A stretch of 64,000 nucleotides of DNA from assembly GCA_026874595.1 (NCBI GenBank), contig CM049319.1:5050601-5114600 (forward strand). Direction: 5' to 3'. The notes under the pieces are model-generated. The model saw only the letters and a list, made by a program, of their open reading frames with translations, was not told where the DNA came from and did not search any database. The stretch is from Sipunculus nudus. Its lineage: Eukaryota; Annelida; Sipuncula; Golfingiida; Sipunculidae. Shown here piece by piece: positions 48,001-60,300 of the stretch; position 1 is the first letter of the stretch, and each line of letters begins with the position of its first letter. A program made the translations under genes and the position numbers.

Positions 48001-51000
48001 GCTTTTCATGTTCATGGTCATTTACATTGAGAATTAAAGTACAGTTCAGTGGCAGACTGGTCAGAGCTTTACATGGTTAGTCAACTGTCAGGATAGCGCT
48101 GCTATCAAATTATTCTGTTTACTATTTGGTTCTGCCTCACATCGTGAAAGAAATGTGCAGCTCTAACTCCAACTGGTGGATCCAAAATAAAACCTGGTAA
48201 CTTGTTGAGGAAAAAATTCCACCTCTCTTAAAAGTGTGTTTTATTGGACAAAACACTTCAAAATAAAGTTAGTCAACTTACTACTTACTCATGCATTCAC
48301 CATGCACAATTATAGTAAGACAGACACAAAACATGCATTCTGACATATCTTTCCACCAGTTTCCCTTATTCTGGGGAAATATATAGTTGTGTTGCATTGT
48401 CATCATCATATTCATCTCACTATAATATGGAGTGTGGTGACATAATGGTTGGTGCACTGGACTTTTGGCCAAAGAGTTGTGGGTTCTAGTCCTGTTCAAA
48501 CCACATTCCTCACTAAGGCCCCTGGCCAAAGTCTTTTCCAAAAGGCTGCACCCTCTCCATCCAAGAGTGAATGGCTCCTAGTAAGTCATTGGCAGCAGAA
48601 AAGCTACAGGAATTAACAGGTCCGAGAGACCAGGAGGGCGAAGTGTACAGTTGAAATAACACTGACATAATCAGTTACATCAAGACTTAACCTTTACATT
48701 ACACACTATTACCATCCTGGTACAGAGCAAAGCAGGTAAAACAAATAGTTTATGATACAGGTAAACTGCAATTAGTGCAAAAGCTGTATATTCTTCTTAA
48801 TTATCATCTCTGACATCTCAGCTTACTCAGAATCTTTATAAGCGAATGGCGGTGCAATCAATACATGATATCCCACTAGTAATTATAAAAGAAGTGTAAA
48901 TACATAAGATCCTTTTGATGAAAATTAATATGACAAAATACATACTAAAAGAAAGCTAGTATAGTCTCATTCTTTGAAATCAGGTGGTGTGTCACTATGT
49001 CTTGTAGAATCATGTAAAAAACAACAAAAGTTTTCCTAAAAACAGTTTCATGTTTTTCACTGGAGTCACTGTTATGGAGCTAAGAATTATTTTTAAACAG
49101 AGAACTTTATTTAAGGTTTGAAACTAAAGATACTTGAGAGCAAATGAACAGACAACTGAGCAGTTATAAATAATATTGAAATACTCCATTAGATATAGGT
49201 GAATGAAATAAAACTTTTCAAATTCTCCTATACAATTTTGATAATATGAAGAAGCACATGATATGAACAGTGTGCAGTAAATGTGCACCAAAGAATTATG
49301 TGACAAATGCAACATTTACTGTGCTTTTAGAATAACAAACTTTGATAATGTAGCACAGCTGATGTTTGCATTACTATCAGGCATACTCATGATGTCAGAC
49401 TATTGTGTTGCTAGTTTGTGTTTCATAACAAAGTGCAAGAAACAATATTGGTTAGTGTGCTGAACGATACCAAGTTAATATAGTGCAAGTATTCTATTGT
49501 CAATGTGTCATGCTATCTATCACATACGATCTCCAAATTAATCAAAATTTCATACACACAGGTAGAAATTCAAGCCTGTCCCTGAAGAGTCTGTGTTAGA
49601 TTTACTCTGGATCTTTTTTCTCCTATTGTTTACTAAATTTTATTTATTTTACATGGATTGTACAAATAGTTATTATAACTTATTAAGGCACTCTCCATGG
49701 TTTAGGTGGTGGTTTCTGGTAGTATCTAGAGTTGGAAGAAATCTGACAACCCAGAAAAAACCACTGGCCTTGGAACAGAAACAACAAACCAGTCTCATAG
49801 CCATGCCTGGGATCGAACCCTGGTCACCAGGGGAGTGATTTACCCCTTGACTGTCCAGGTAAATTTCTGAGAGAACTGATATTTCACGTGAATCATGTCA
49901 CGTACACTTGGTTGGGAACAGGTGTGACCATGGCCAAGTTTACCTCTCTCATGTCACAGCCTACTAACATCAGTAATTGATATGTAAGCCATCAAGTCAA
50001 AGTACTTTTCTGTGGTACCGAGTCCAAACCAAAGCTGGTTTAACTGACAGGCTAACGAAAACCAGGGGTTGGATCACAACACAATCATCAGTGTATATAC
50101 TACTAAAACTGGTGTCTGTCTGGGCCCTAGAACTAGTAGAAACAGGCCATGACACAGTAAGAATTTTGGGCCTTTCACTTCCAAGCAATAACATTCCTCA
50201 TAGGATCAAATCAAACAGGCCTGCAGTGGCATGTCATGCACAAGAAGGAAGTAATTGTTTCCACACTGACCACCAGATGTCTCTGCCTAATGGGTTGCTA
50301 AACCCACTGAATGGTATGTGGAGCAGCTCCCCTGGTCTTATGTAAAATAATTTCTTTCCTTTCAGAAGTGTCTCAGTGGGTCACTATTGTCTAATTAAAT
50401 ATTGTAAGCATCAAGTGGAGGGGCATTATAAATCCTGTCTGCACTGTCACTAAGCCGAAATCATTCTGATATGATGTTTTTTCCTCTCCAGGGATTAAAT
50501 CTCAGCTAAACCTCAAGAACATACTGTAGAATTAAGTTTTTTTCCAAGCTACAGTTTAAAGTTGAATCTACAGTACTATTAGTATGCCTATATTATTCAA
50601 TACAGTGCACTACATGTGCAGCTGGGACATCCAGGTTATGGTGGTGTATCCAGGCATCAGCACCTCACTGCAGTAATTAAGTTAAACTTGCTACTCATTA
50701 CAGCTGAAAGGTAAATGAACACTAAATGCATCCAGAAAACACAAAAAAAGACATTTTAAAGTCAAAAGCCATGCACAGTGTGCTGAACACACCCGGAGAC
50801 CAAGAAAAATCTGCAAGCAAAAACAATCATAGGCATCAGAAACATTATATACTTTTCACTTTTATTTCTTCTCCTCAGTGCTTCTCCTCGGCCCCATTTG
50901 TTAACGTATGTTCCTGGATTTCTCCTTCATCATCAGTATCATCGAAGTCATCCCCAAACGGGTTCAAACTTTTCTTGGATCCTGTTGTGTTACCCTCAGA

Positions 51001-54000
51001 CACCGAATCAGAGGCACTTTTATTATCACAGACTAAAGATGTGTTATCCTTATCACCAACGTTATCATCATCGTCATCGTCATCATCACCAAAAGGATTT
51101 AAACTACAAGGCTTTACAGGTGATCTATTGTTTGTCACATGAGTATGATGTACATCATCTGGGTCCATGTTATTAGCAACCAAGGCATCCATATCATCTT
51201 CATCGTCATCATTTTCATCATTTTTGGGTTCATCATTAACATCATCATCAGTAGCAAATGGGTTTAAGTTAGGGTCGTATGACTCCTGCCGTGGAACTTG
51301 CAGCTGCTGCGGTGTCTTTTTCTCTGATTGGTTGGGGACAGGTGGCGGGGGTACCTTAGGTGTGCTTGCCGACGACTTTCTGGGGGAGGGTGCTGGTGAA
51401 GGTTTAGGGGTACCAGGGGGTGGGGGCCTGTTAAGTGACATCCATACAGAATTCAGTTACACATATCAAACTGTTACATTAATATTATACTTTTTATGGA
51501 AATGAAAGAACTGAAACATATATGGTAGACTCCAGGCAAAATCCCAACTGCTCTGTAAAGGTGAGTCTGATCTGGTTAAATACATTAAGTCAACACGTAT
51601 CATGGCCACTGGCACTGCTGCAAAAATGTCGGTGACATTTACAAAGATATTATCACGAAACAAATAAGGAAAGTTCACATGATATGCATCTACAAGCTTC
51701 TCCCTTATTGCTAGATTTATGTATATTAATGAGACCTAATCACCAGATGGAGAACTGCAAACCTGTACTAAAAAGTATGACAAGAATCCTTTAATAGCAA
51801 GATGTGGCAAACCAATGACCTGCAAGATGGAAGACATTGATGAAAAATGATGGTACAGCTTACTGTAAACGATCTGGCTTGTTAGTTTTTGCCTTCTGAC
51901 ATATCCGGTAAAAGGTAGATTGTGTTTTCAACCTAGTTTGTCTATTATTTTGTTTGTCTGCCAGTTTCATCAAGCTGTGGAGCTCTGATGAAGAAAGGAT
52001 GTTCATGAAGGCCTAACTGCCAAAATAGAATTTTACACGCATCATGATCCCAAAGGAATCTTTACCCAGATGATTCTAAGATATTTTCTCTAAGGACAAT
52101 GTGTCAACTGTATAGAGTATCTTAGGGAACCTGACTGAAATCTAGGTTCCATTACAAAGTTTACTGTATGCAGATTTACAAGAATAGTGACATATTATCT
52201 AGAAGTGTTAATGAATCAAAGTTGATTATTTAATCCTGTTTGCTTGATTAAATTACAAAAAAGTATATGAATACCAAGCATGAACAAAGTACAGTTTTGA
52301 CTCTTGCAATGGGCTACTGACAAAAAAACAGCCATAATTTATATATTTAGCACAATTCGGCTGCAGTTTAAACTGATTTTCAACGAAGAATAACCAATAC
52401 GGTGAGGGTGCACTGGAGATAAAAAGAAATATATACAAATTGGTCTTGATATCTGATTAATGGATCAAAGATATACCATGTCATTTACACACTGCAGCTG
52501 GTAGAGAACTGAACATTGATGAGGTGGACTGTGATAACCTCTCACTGTTATATCAGTGATATACATTTTTACACTGAAGGCCTTACCTTTACGGTAGTTA
52601 GTTGGCCTTATTTGATAAGAAGTCACGGACAGGAAAATCATTAAAACACATTATTCACATTTTCAAATTGCAAAAGAGGTTAATTATACCATCATAAAAA
52701 TTTATTGATATGAATCTAACTCACATCTGATGAAGTTATGACTATGAATAACTAAGCATGTCAATAGTAGTTAAAATTAAGGAGTTTAGCTGTATGCAAT
52801 CCACTAAAATTAAATCTTATATTTGTATTAAATATATAAACCCAAAACTATTAATGATAACAACTGAAGTGTAAATGATATATATTACCTGACAGGTGCG
52901 ACTGCTGCAGCATTGGCTGCGGGTGCTGTGGTTGATGTAGGCGGTGATGGCTCATTAGAATAAGTGTTCTGTACAGTGACTGGTTTAGACAAGTCCCCCC
53001 TGTATGTCTCCTTGTTCTGTATTGAGGTCAGTGTGATACCGTCTCCTGATATTCCCGATTTCTTCTCCTTACGAGAAATGGTGTTCAGCTCTGGGGAATA
53101 TTCCTGCAGATAAAAATACAAATTACGTTGTAATCTATGTCATATACCATTACTATCAACACAAACGGGGAATGTCTATAGTTCTGTCAATTTATGTTTA
53201 AGCTTTTCAAATAAATGGAAGTGATCTCTGATGAGGGCATCTGGTGGCTTTGCTTGTAACAATTCCTTTATAAGGCGACACATTTGCTTTTAAATATTTC
53301 AACAATGCTGTGCAAACAATTCAGCCTAAAAGTAAATAAAATGCAGGTTCATCTAGGCCAGTCAGGTGCAAATTTTCACCGAAAGTCAAGATACAGTTTC
53401 AACACAATCTAAAACTGTCAAACAGGAAATTTAAATATTATTTTCCAAAATTCTTTAAAGAAATAGTCATTCACATAATTTACATGGGAGTGAAAATTAA
53501 ATGCCAAACTCAAATTACGAAATCCATGATGAATGCATTTTCACCAAGAGACAATCCTTGGTATGTGGTCTCTTTGGCAAAGGAAAACGGCACAGCTCTT
53601 GGAGGTAACGAGGTATGCTTGCTTGGACATCATTTGGTCTGAAAGTTTTGTCATCTGATGTAATGTAAATTAGATACAAGGACATAGAGGGAATATTTCT
53701 ATACCTCAAACACTGGCCAGTGCATGGCCATTTCCTCCCCATGGTTTTGTGACCACCACCGTAAGTCTTTGCTGTAGTCAGCTTGGTCAATGGTGTGTTC
53801 AAGCTGCTGATATATCTGCTTCATTCTGAAACAAGTCATGAGCACTTATTAAAATACCACTGCTCTCTAATTTTTTTATTTCTTAATAAGATTACGTGAA
53901 CTACTGCAAACTGGCTTGACCTGTTGACCTGTTCTTGATTTCCATGTTTGCTGTGCTGATATAGGTTACTTTTACAGCTGTATTCAAATGTGTGAAAAAT

Positions 54001-57000
54001 CCTTAAAACACTCCCACCATATTCACAGTTTGGCTAACTCTGTTCAGTTGTTGGGTTACTGTGTAAGATGGTATTAAAGACAACTTATGATGTATCTGCA
54101 ATTTCCAGAAAATTCACAGCTAAGGTTGCAGATCTTTCATGTGGAGCCCAATAAATTTCCATATTAACCTAACAGTAAACTGCTCTTAGTGTATTTGTCA
54201 CTTACTGAACATTTTCTGATATGTCTAAACATTTATGAACGCCGTAGAGCATGTCCTTGAAGAACTTCAATCTTTTCTCCTCATATTCTTGGCTTTTAAG
54301 GAATACCTGCAGGAAAACATAAATAAACCAAAGATAATGTGATGTCAGAAGAATTATCTAAATTTTAATGGACTCTGCAAATGGACACTACATCCTGTCT
54401 TAGTCTCATAGTTACAGTGCAACATGGCAGTGATAATACTGGACAGAATAAGATGCAGGTTTTACCTAAAACAAATACAGCAAATCAATTGAACTTTATC
54501 ACATTCACATCTCACTAATGTATATTTCTACTACATTTAATACAATAATTCTCGTTTAATAGACATTTTTGAAGGCACAAACCTCTCTCATTTCTTCCAT
54601 ATACTTGGCATTGTATGAGTTTAGGTCACTAAGTGCTGTTTCATATTTATCTCGTGTGTGTTCAACTTCTCGTCTACATTTCTCAACTTTATCCTGCAGT
54701 TTCTTCAGCTGTAAAGGCAACACAGAAAAAGTTCAACAAATAGTTTTAATAATTATTTCTAAGTATGAAGTTTTCATCAGTAATCATTTTCCTGTTTAAT
54801 TTACCAAAGGCATATACAAACTGCCAGCTGATACATTACTTGTATATTAGGCTAACTGCATTCCTTATAATGAATTAGTTCAAAATTTTTCTGAGCACTA
54901 AATGCATAAGTTCAATGAGAAGAGCTTAAATCCTGCCCAATTTCATTTGATCAAATTATGACATGCAAGGTTTTATTTAGTTTAATATTTTTTAATGAAA
55001 TCAAATGAACCATGGTGGTTAACTGAAATATTAGTCTCAAACACTGCCAATAGGTGGCAGCACAAACTGCTTAAAATTGCTGTTGCATTTTAATTTCTTA
55101 TCCTGTCTACAGATGGCAGCACTGTGCAAGGGACTAAAATGATGCTCCAGGTGGTGCAACAGCACAACAAACACAGAAAGGAGTAAAAGTTACCGCATCT
55201 GGCGACATGGATGAGTCTGCTCGCGCGTTGTTCTCCTGATTGGTCGCTGACTTCTCGCTCTTGCATGCCAGGTGATGCTTCTTTTTGCAGTCTATGACTT
55301 TGGCCAGTTTTTTAGCCCATGGCTTCTGAGCCTGTTTGGTATATGTATATGGTATGACTTAACATCAAGCAGGACAGTAATTTAATAGACTATAAGTATT
55401 GAAATTTCATGGAAAATGTAGAGGCATAAACATCAAAACACTGCAATGTTTACATTAATGTCAACACATCAAGAGGTATCATTAAACAAGCTGTACTGGT
55501 ATGTACCCATTATCACTGCTAAGTGTTAATTTTTCATATTCTTAATATATACCAAGAAATCAATATATCCATAATTATACAATATTACAATCAGTATCAA
55601 TATTTGTAGTGCAGTCCCATGAAAACTGATGGAATAAGAATATTAGTAATTATTTAACCATCTGCATTTGAAGTATTCCATGTAAGTCATCAGAGCACAA
55701 CCCTGGGCTGCTGCTAAAGTAAATTACATCACATGGGGACACTGTGGTGGGATCTGAAACTAGGGACCATGGCCCCTGGTGTCACGTGCAGTAACCGCTA
55801 ATTCTATCCTCCGATTCTGTGCTCACCTTTTTGAAACCTTCCTCCAGCTCTTTGGACTCTTTACACAAGCCGACCATGGACTTGTGGTAGTTGTCGTTCT
55901 TCCACTGTTTGATATTGGCCTGTACTTCGTGAAGGAGGTTCTCTTTAATCGTCAGGTGGATTTCTGCAATGCTGTCGGACTCTGCTAGTACACCTTTCCA
56001 TGCCCCTTGTGTTGTCCCATATTCTGGACCTTTAATAGTTGACAAAAATTTTGTTGTAAGCACCACAAAGGTTATTTATAAGGTTGTCTTTAAAAGAATT
56101 TGGATTTGTTTCAGGATTCACTTTTGAGCAAATATCCCAGTGTACAGCTCTTGAATATGTAACCACAAGTTGGATTTATACAAAAACATTGGTTAAAAAC
56201 TATTACTTATCCAATAAGAATAAAAAGAAACTTATGGAGCCAAAATATGAAAATGACTGCATCTGAAAGACTGTAAGACAGAAATTCCAAAAATTTCCAA
56301 CAGATGGCATTGCTGATTATCAAAACACCTGTCTTGGGTCACATGACATATTTTGGGGAAAACATGACCTTTGAAGATCAATTACCAGGTCACTCAAGTT
56401 ATCCCGCAAGTGTGCTTTTGAATATCTATAAGTAAGATGATTAATTTTCATGTGAGATCAGGTAAGTTTTAATGTGACACAGGTAATCTTGAAGGAGAGG
56501 TGGAATATGTGACTGCATATTTATCCAATATTTTTGCTCTCTCATTTCTCACAAGGAAAGCAGTAAACCTGGCAGTGTTGAACCTGATGTTGTTATGATC
56601 AGGCCAGGCCGGATCAATATTCATTTTCATATATAACATAAAGCAGGCATGTAAAGATGGTCTAGGTGGCATAATGGGGGAAAATATAGGATTTCTAAAC
56701 ACCTGCACACAGAAATTAGGCCACAGTGACCTATTTTCAAGTGTCACAGGAAGAATGTGCACAAAGGTATTTATAAATAAATATTGAATGGTCAGCTTGC
56801 ACACAACTGATTATTTAAAATCTTCATTTTCATGATCATATAAGGGTTTGCATAACCCTAAAGCCAAAATTCACAATGATAACCATGCCCCTTGCAGAGA
56901 TTTTTGAATATATGAACAGATTAATCACCAGCCAAACTAATTAGCTCAAGCTGATGATCATCTATACTTCAGAGGTATGGATCAGGAGCCTACAGGTATT

Positions 57001-57310
57001 ACCACCACTTATTATACTTTCTTTTCTTTATCATTCTTACCTTTGTCTATTAAGTCATTCCACTTCTTTGACCATGCTCTGAGAGACTTAGCGTAGTGCT
57101 TTTCTATGTCTGCTCGTTCCTGAATCAACAACATAAGGTCTGCACAGAGTTTCTGTCCATCCTCATGGCGTTTAACTGTTCTCTTGTACTGGCCTACCTC
57201 CCAAAAGCTATCACTCGTCGGCTGTAACAAATCGTCTGACACCGACATCTTGGCTGTGTAAACCCACCCTCGCTAAATGCTACCGGAATGTGACAGATGA
57301 CTAGATCAAT
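41953..57310 (-). CDS. PACSIN: PACSIN/syndapin F-BAR protein, SH3 isoform (458 aa)
   Basis: Coding exons: 57248-57041, 56029-55827, 55331-55194, 54708-54583, 54306-54206, 53825-53705, 53103-52889, 44863-44709 and 42062-41953 (TGA stop). The lengths sum to 459 codons, close to the family's usual 440-490 residues. Residues about 10-300 form the F-BAR domain; its crescent dimer bends membranes. The wedge-loop position, residues 122-126 (VGLCK), falls where vertebrate PACSINs insert into the bilayer. The linker has one NPF motif (380-382), a ligand for EH-domain proteins. An SH3 domain (about 404-458; ALYDY at 406-410, GWCKG) ends the protein and in this family binds dynamin and N-WASP. It acts at endocytic and caveolar membranes. 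The start is set by a good context (ccaagATGt). A 5'UTR acceptor (tttcag) is at 57311-57312; upstream UTR exons were not found. The number of paralogues is unknown. Confidence 0.93.
43640..44092. repeat. Degenerate minisatellite in the PACSIN SH3 intron
   Basis: From 43905 on, six or more units of about 30-36 bp have the core 'gagggagataatgtttttatcagttt'. Looser relatives ('caccaaggcaat', 'atgatgctcatgaag') extend back to about 43640. It lies 0.6 kb downstream (minus sense) of the first SH3 exon. Confidence 0.8.
44709..44863 (-). CDS. PACSIN: PACSIN exon: NPF motif and first half of SH3
   Basis: 155 nt, phase 2 in, phase 1 out. SNGPSSQTQNPFGDDEWEEY gives one NPF motif with acidic flank, then VRALYDYEAREDDELSLSVG, the N-terminal half of an SH3 domain with the ALYDY ligand-binding motif. 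Acceptor gtccacag, donor GTAAGT. Confidence 0.94.
45045..45235 (-). mobile_element. tRNA-derived SINE
   Basis: Minus strand: 'cctggacagtcaagggttac', then B-box-like 'gggtttgatccc', then 'gtggttttctcctgggt'. It aligns along most of its length with 49685-49870. Confidence 0.65.
46935..46972. repeat. (AACATCACAA)n, three to four copies
   Basis: Short perfect tandem repeat within a PACSIN intron. Confidence 0.85.
48425..48600 (+). mobile_element. tRNA-derived SINE, different family
   Basis: A-box-like 'taatggttggtgcactgga' and B-box-like 'gggttctagtcctg' at tRNA spacing, followed by 'cccctggccaaagtcttttcc' body sequence. It lies in the antisense orientation inside a PACSIN intron. Confidence 0.65.
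49685..49870 (-). mobile_element. tRNA-derived SINE, most complete copy of its family
   Basis: Minus strand: 'gtcaaggggtaaatcactcc' (A-box region), 'cagggttcgatcccaggc' (near-perfect B box), then 'gccagtggttttttctgggt'. It pairs with the copies at 45.1 kb and 34.7 kb and carries the best-preserved internal Pol III promoter of the three. Confidence 0.7.
50861..50866 (-). terminator. Poly(A) signal for the alternative PACSIN last exon
   Basis: AATAAA on the minus strand, nine bases after the TGA stop of the NPF-rich exon. It implies a very short 3'UTR if used. A six-base motif is common in AT-rich DNA, so its use is an inference. Confidence 0.4.
50875..51427 (-). CDS. PACSIN: PACSIN alternative last exon: Pro-rich, acidic, 3 x NPF, no SH3
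   Basis: Seen: a cacttaacag acceptor in the phase that fits the linker exon, 184 codons (residues 371-554), a TGA stop at 50875-50877, then AATAAA at 50861-50866 only nine bases on. Content in order: proline-rich SH3-ligand-like stretches (RPPPPGTPKPSPAPSP, KVPPPPVPNQ), then NPF motifs at residues 426-428, 481-483 and 526-528, each followed by Asp-rich runs (one of eight Asp). It cannot be joined upstream of the SH3 exons without an internal donor, and I see only weak GTs in it. Known: NPF followed by acidic residues binds the EH domains of EHD proteins. Inference: an isoform that lacks SH3 but carries SH3 and EH ligands. It could alternatively be read as an internal exon with an unrecognised donor. 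Confidence 0.8.
52889..53103 (-). CDS. PACSIN: PACSIN exon: linker
   Basis: 215 nt. It opens EYSPELNTISRKEKKSG and GDGITLTSIQ, matching the conserved start of the PACSIN linker. A low-complexity Ser/Thr/Pro/Ala stretch follows (residues about 345-370). It ends in phase 2 (AG), which joins in frame to either the SH3 exon (AG+C, Ser) or the alternative last exon (AG+G, Arg). Confidence 0.93.
53705..53825 (-). CDS. PACSIN: PACSIN exon: end of F-BAR
   Basis: 121 nt: QMKQIYQQLEHTIDQADYSK to EEMAMHWPVFE, where family members have MPMNWPQFE. Marks the end of the F-BAR domain. Confidence 0.95.
54206..54306 (-). CDS. PACSIN: PACSIN exon: F-BAR helix
   Basis: 101 nt: VFLKSQEYEEKRLKFFKDML, the most conserved PACSIN F-BAR stretch, then GVHKCLDISENVQ. 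Donor GTAAGT, phase 2. Confidence 0.95.
54583..54708 (-). CDS. PACSIN: PACSIN exon: F-BAR helix
   Basis: 126 nt, phase 0 on both sides: LKKLQDKVEKCRREVEHTRD ... SYNAKYMEEMRE. Alpha-helical and charged, as expected. The donor is GTTTGT, weaker than consensus. Confidence 0.93.
55194..55331 (-). CDS. PACSIN: PACSIN exon: F-BAR central helix
   Basis: 138 nt, phase 0 on both sides, so it could be skipped without a frame change. AQKPWAKKLAKVIDCKKKHH is highly characteristic of the family. The donor is a weaker GTAACT. Confidence 0.94.
55827..56029 (-). CDS. PACSIN: PACSIN exon: F-BAR helix and wedge loop
   Basis: Residues 70-137, beginning GPEYGTTQGAWKG. It includes WKNDNYHKSMVGLCKESKEL, the expected membrane-inserting wedge-loop region. 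The acceptor is attaaag; the donor is GTGAGC, phase 0. Confidence 0.95.
57041..57248 (-). CDS. PACSIN: PACSIN exon: F-BAR start
   Basis: Residues 1-69. DSFWEVGQYKRTVKRHEDG and ADIEKHYAKSLRAWSKKW are signature stretches of the PACSIN F-BAR N-terminus. Ends in phase 1 at GTAAGA. Positions 57249-57310 on the same exon are 5'UTR. Confidence 0.95.
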
Positions 57311-60300
57311 CTGAAATAAGTGAAAAGAGCAAATATTAACTATCATGATAAATTAATGACATTTCATGGTCCTCCAATCTCTTATGTTATTGTACGAGCC
57401 ACACCAGTGAACAGAGCTGTAATGATACAGTACATATAAAATGATGTGATGCACAGTGTTACTTAGCTAATGATATGATAGAATACAACACACATAAAGA
57501 ATATTTAGATAAGATTCAAAGTCAATTAATGTTCTACCTTCTTCAGATAAAATTAAATTTACTTCCATTTCATTTCCAAACAGTAAGCCAAGCATGCTGT
57601 TCAACTTGTTTCTTGCCAAAGATGTTTCAACTTGCAGACTTTATTATTCTATGTGAAGCATCGGTAAAAATTGGACATCACTTTCAATCAGCTGTTAAAA
57701 TACTGTCAACAAATCCATACACATACCTCTGAATAAGCTAGTATAATGTCAGTCTATGATTGTGATATATATTGGTACATAGGTGCATCATTAGTTACAG
57801 ACATTAAAACAAAATCAGTGTAGCTACATAAAGACTTATGTCTACTGTAGAAAATATGGATTTCACATTCAATGCAAAAGTGCCTGAATCATATTTCCAT
57901 GTATTATATAACAAACATGTCGCAGATGTGTACATGAAAGCACTTCAAATAACAGACAACTGAGTTAGTATATTATATGAGACAATACTCAACGAAGCAT
58001 TTAATTTTCAACAATGTTTTGTAATTCATTCACAACTGCAATAACCTTATTTTATTTATAATTCAATTATTTATGTTTGTACCTTTTTTTCTATCTAACT
58101 TTATGCTGTCAGCTGAAAAAATCAGGGATAATTTAGGAAATTCTTGAAGAGAACTCAAACACAGTAATGTAACTGGTCATCAAAGTTAGTCAGGGACCGC
58201 ATGTCCTAGCCCTATTCAACAGCTGTTAATTATCTGAATACAGAGTAACAATAAATTCCTTATCTAACAGATGTTTGACTGATTAGTCACAAGTTCAAAA
58301 TGCAGTGACCTGTAAGTGTAACTCTGAAGTGAAGGCTCTAGATTCATTTAAGCATCATCAAAATTAGATGCAACTTAAAATTGTCAAAGTTTAAGCAATT
58401 AAAACTTCAAGTCTTTTCTTGGAAAAATAAATAATTTCAATAAGCTTCAGTGCACAACTTTCAGGATTTTTATAGGTGTATGAATCCTGTATACAAATGA
58501 TAATATTTATATTTTCAAAGCCTAATTAGAGGATAACAAAATACACGTTTATAGAAACTGAAATTCCGGACCTACCTCACTTATCTCCAATTTTAACTGC
58601 ACTTCAGTTGATAAACAAGATAATGATAACGTTTATAATTTTCTAAAACCTAAATTTTATGATAACAAAATACATATTTTGTTTTACTGTGTTTTATTGC
58701 TGAACTCAATTAATATTTACTTCCTGTACTGCAGGATCTAACCTTAGTAATCTGGTTACAATTTACATTTTACCACATTACAACAGTTATATGGGGATCA
58801 GATAATGCAGTTCTTCCCACATAGGGACCTCACTGGTATATTATCTGATAAATGGTATTGTGTACAAACTCACATCAATTAGTAATATTAGGGGTATCAG
58901 ATTTTATTCCTTCCTCCTTGGACCAGAGGTTCACACATACAGGATCTGCATATCACAATGCTTGTGCTGTATGCATGTATCAGAGCTAAAAAATGTTATG
59001 AAAAAAAGTCCCAGTGGATTTGGTTATTTGATTAACATAATCATAATATAAATAATAATAACAATCACTTTTGAGTTGTTCCTAGTCCTGTCATAGGGTT
59101 TCAACATTTTCAGTGCATCCAGCAGTGTGCTCTTTCATGCAATGTTTCAAAAGGTAAATCTTGTCAAAGACTTTTTATTATGTTATAATATCTTTATTTG
59201 CAATTTAATCATTTTTGCAAGAAGTACACAGATATAAATATACTCAAATATTTAAGTATTTTTCTTAACCAAGTTTTTCTCCATGAGCTACTGTTTCTAC
59301 TTGAACTATTTTTCTTTTTTTTTCAAGCCTGTGTCATCCTCCTAAAACAAACACCAATCAAATACCTCAATGAGGCTAAATCCATCTTTGCACATCAACA
59401 TGACCGATGAATACCTCCGTCTGAGTCAGGTACAACACCTCCACAAAGGGAGTCTTGTGTAGTACAATAAAAAATACAGGACAGAGTCATTTGTTGCCAC
59501 ACTGTAAGCCCTTGATATTTTATAGTGAAGGAGAGCATTCAGTGGATACAATTGGATATGCAACATTAAGCAAACTCCTGTATGGAGATCTGCGAGTGTC
59601 AACCCCTGAGAGAGTGTCACGCTTTCAACTTAGTGATCTTATCTCTGTTACCTTCACTGTACGTTCACTGTCACCTGTGGCTCTTGTATTCGCGAAACAA
59701 AATGATCAAGCCTAATCTGAGGTATAACTGACCAACTCAATCCACCTACATGAACATCAACTAAGCACCACTTGGTTAATTACAAGATATACTTTAACTT
59801 TGCAAAACTGTTTTAAGTACTATTTTTATATGCACCATAAACAGACAATAAACGCATGCACTCTTACTGACGCAGGTCTGACCATGCATTTAACAGATTA
59901 ATCACCTGTAAAGTATACATGTTTTTACAAATCCAGTTGCACCTCATTGAATAAACCAAATTAATACTCATACAGTGTTTATAGACCTACTACTTCTCTG
60001 GTGCTTGAAATGTACTGCTAAATGGGTGCCCACAGGTACTTGGTCCTCAGCAACTCGAGGCATTGCATAATTATTTTGTCAGCAGCAGTACAGGTAACAT
60101 AACCTGAGAAAATACCTGGTTTTCACCCTACCTTTAGCCCGGATCACCCTTAATCAGATCTACATGGACAGGTACCCAGTCTGTATACCATCACCTATAT
60201 GTGCAATGAACCAGGACAGTATTGAGGTCAGTCCACTCACTCAAGGTCTACAACCAGGTCAGGTGCCTCTACCTGTGCTACTGACAGTACCTTATGGTCT

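Noticed and set aside
49790-49860. Possible tRNA gene on the minus strand (strong B box)
   Set aside because: No acceptor or anticodon stem closes, and the sequence continues into a shared SINE body.
50898-51505. Plus-strand Ser/His-rich reading frames opposite the PACSIN NPF exon
   Set aside because: They are antisense shadows of the repetitive Asp/Ser codons.
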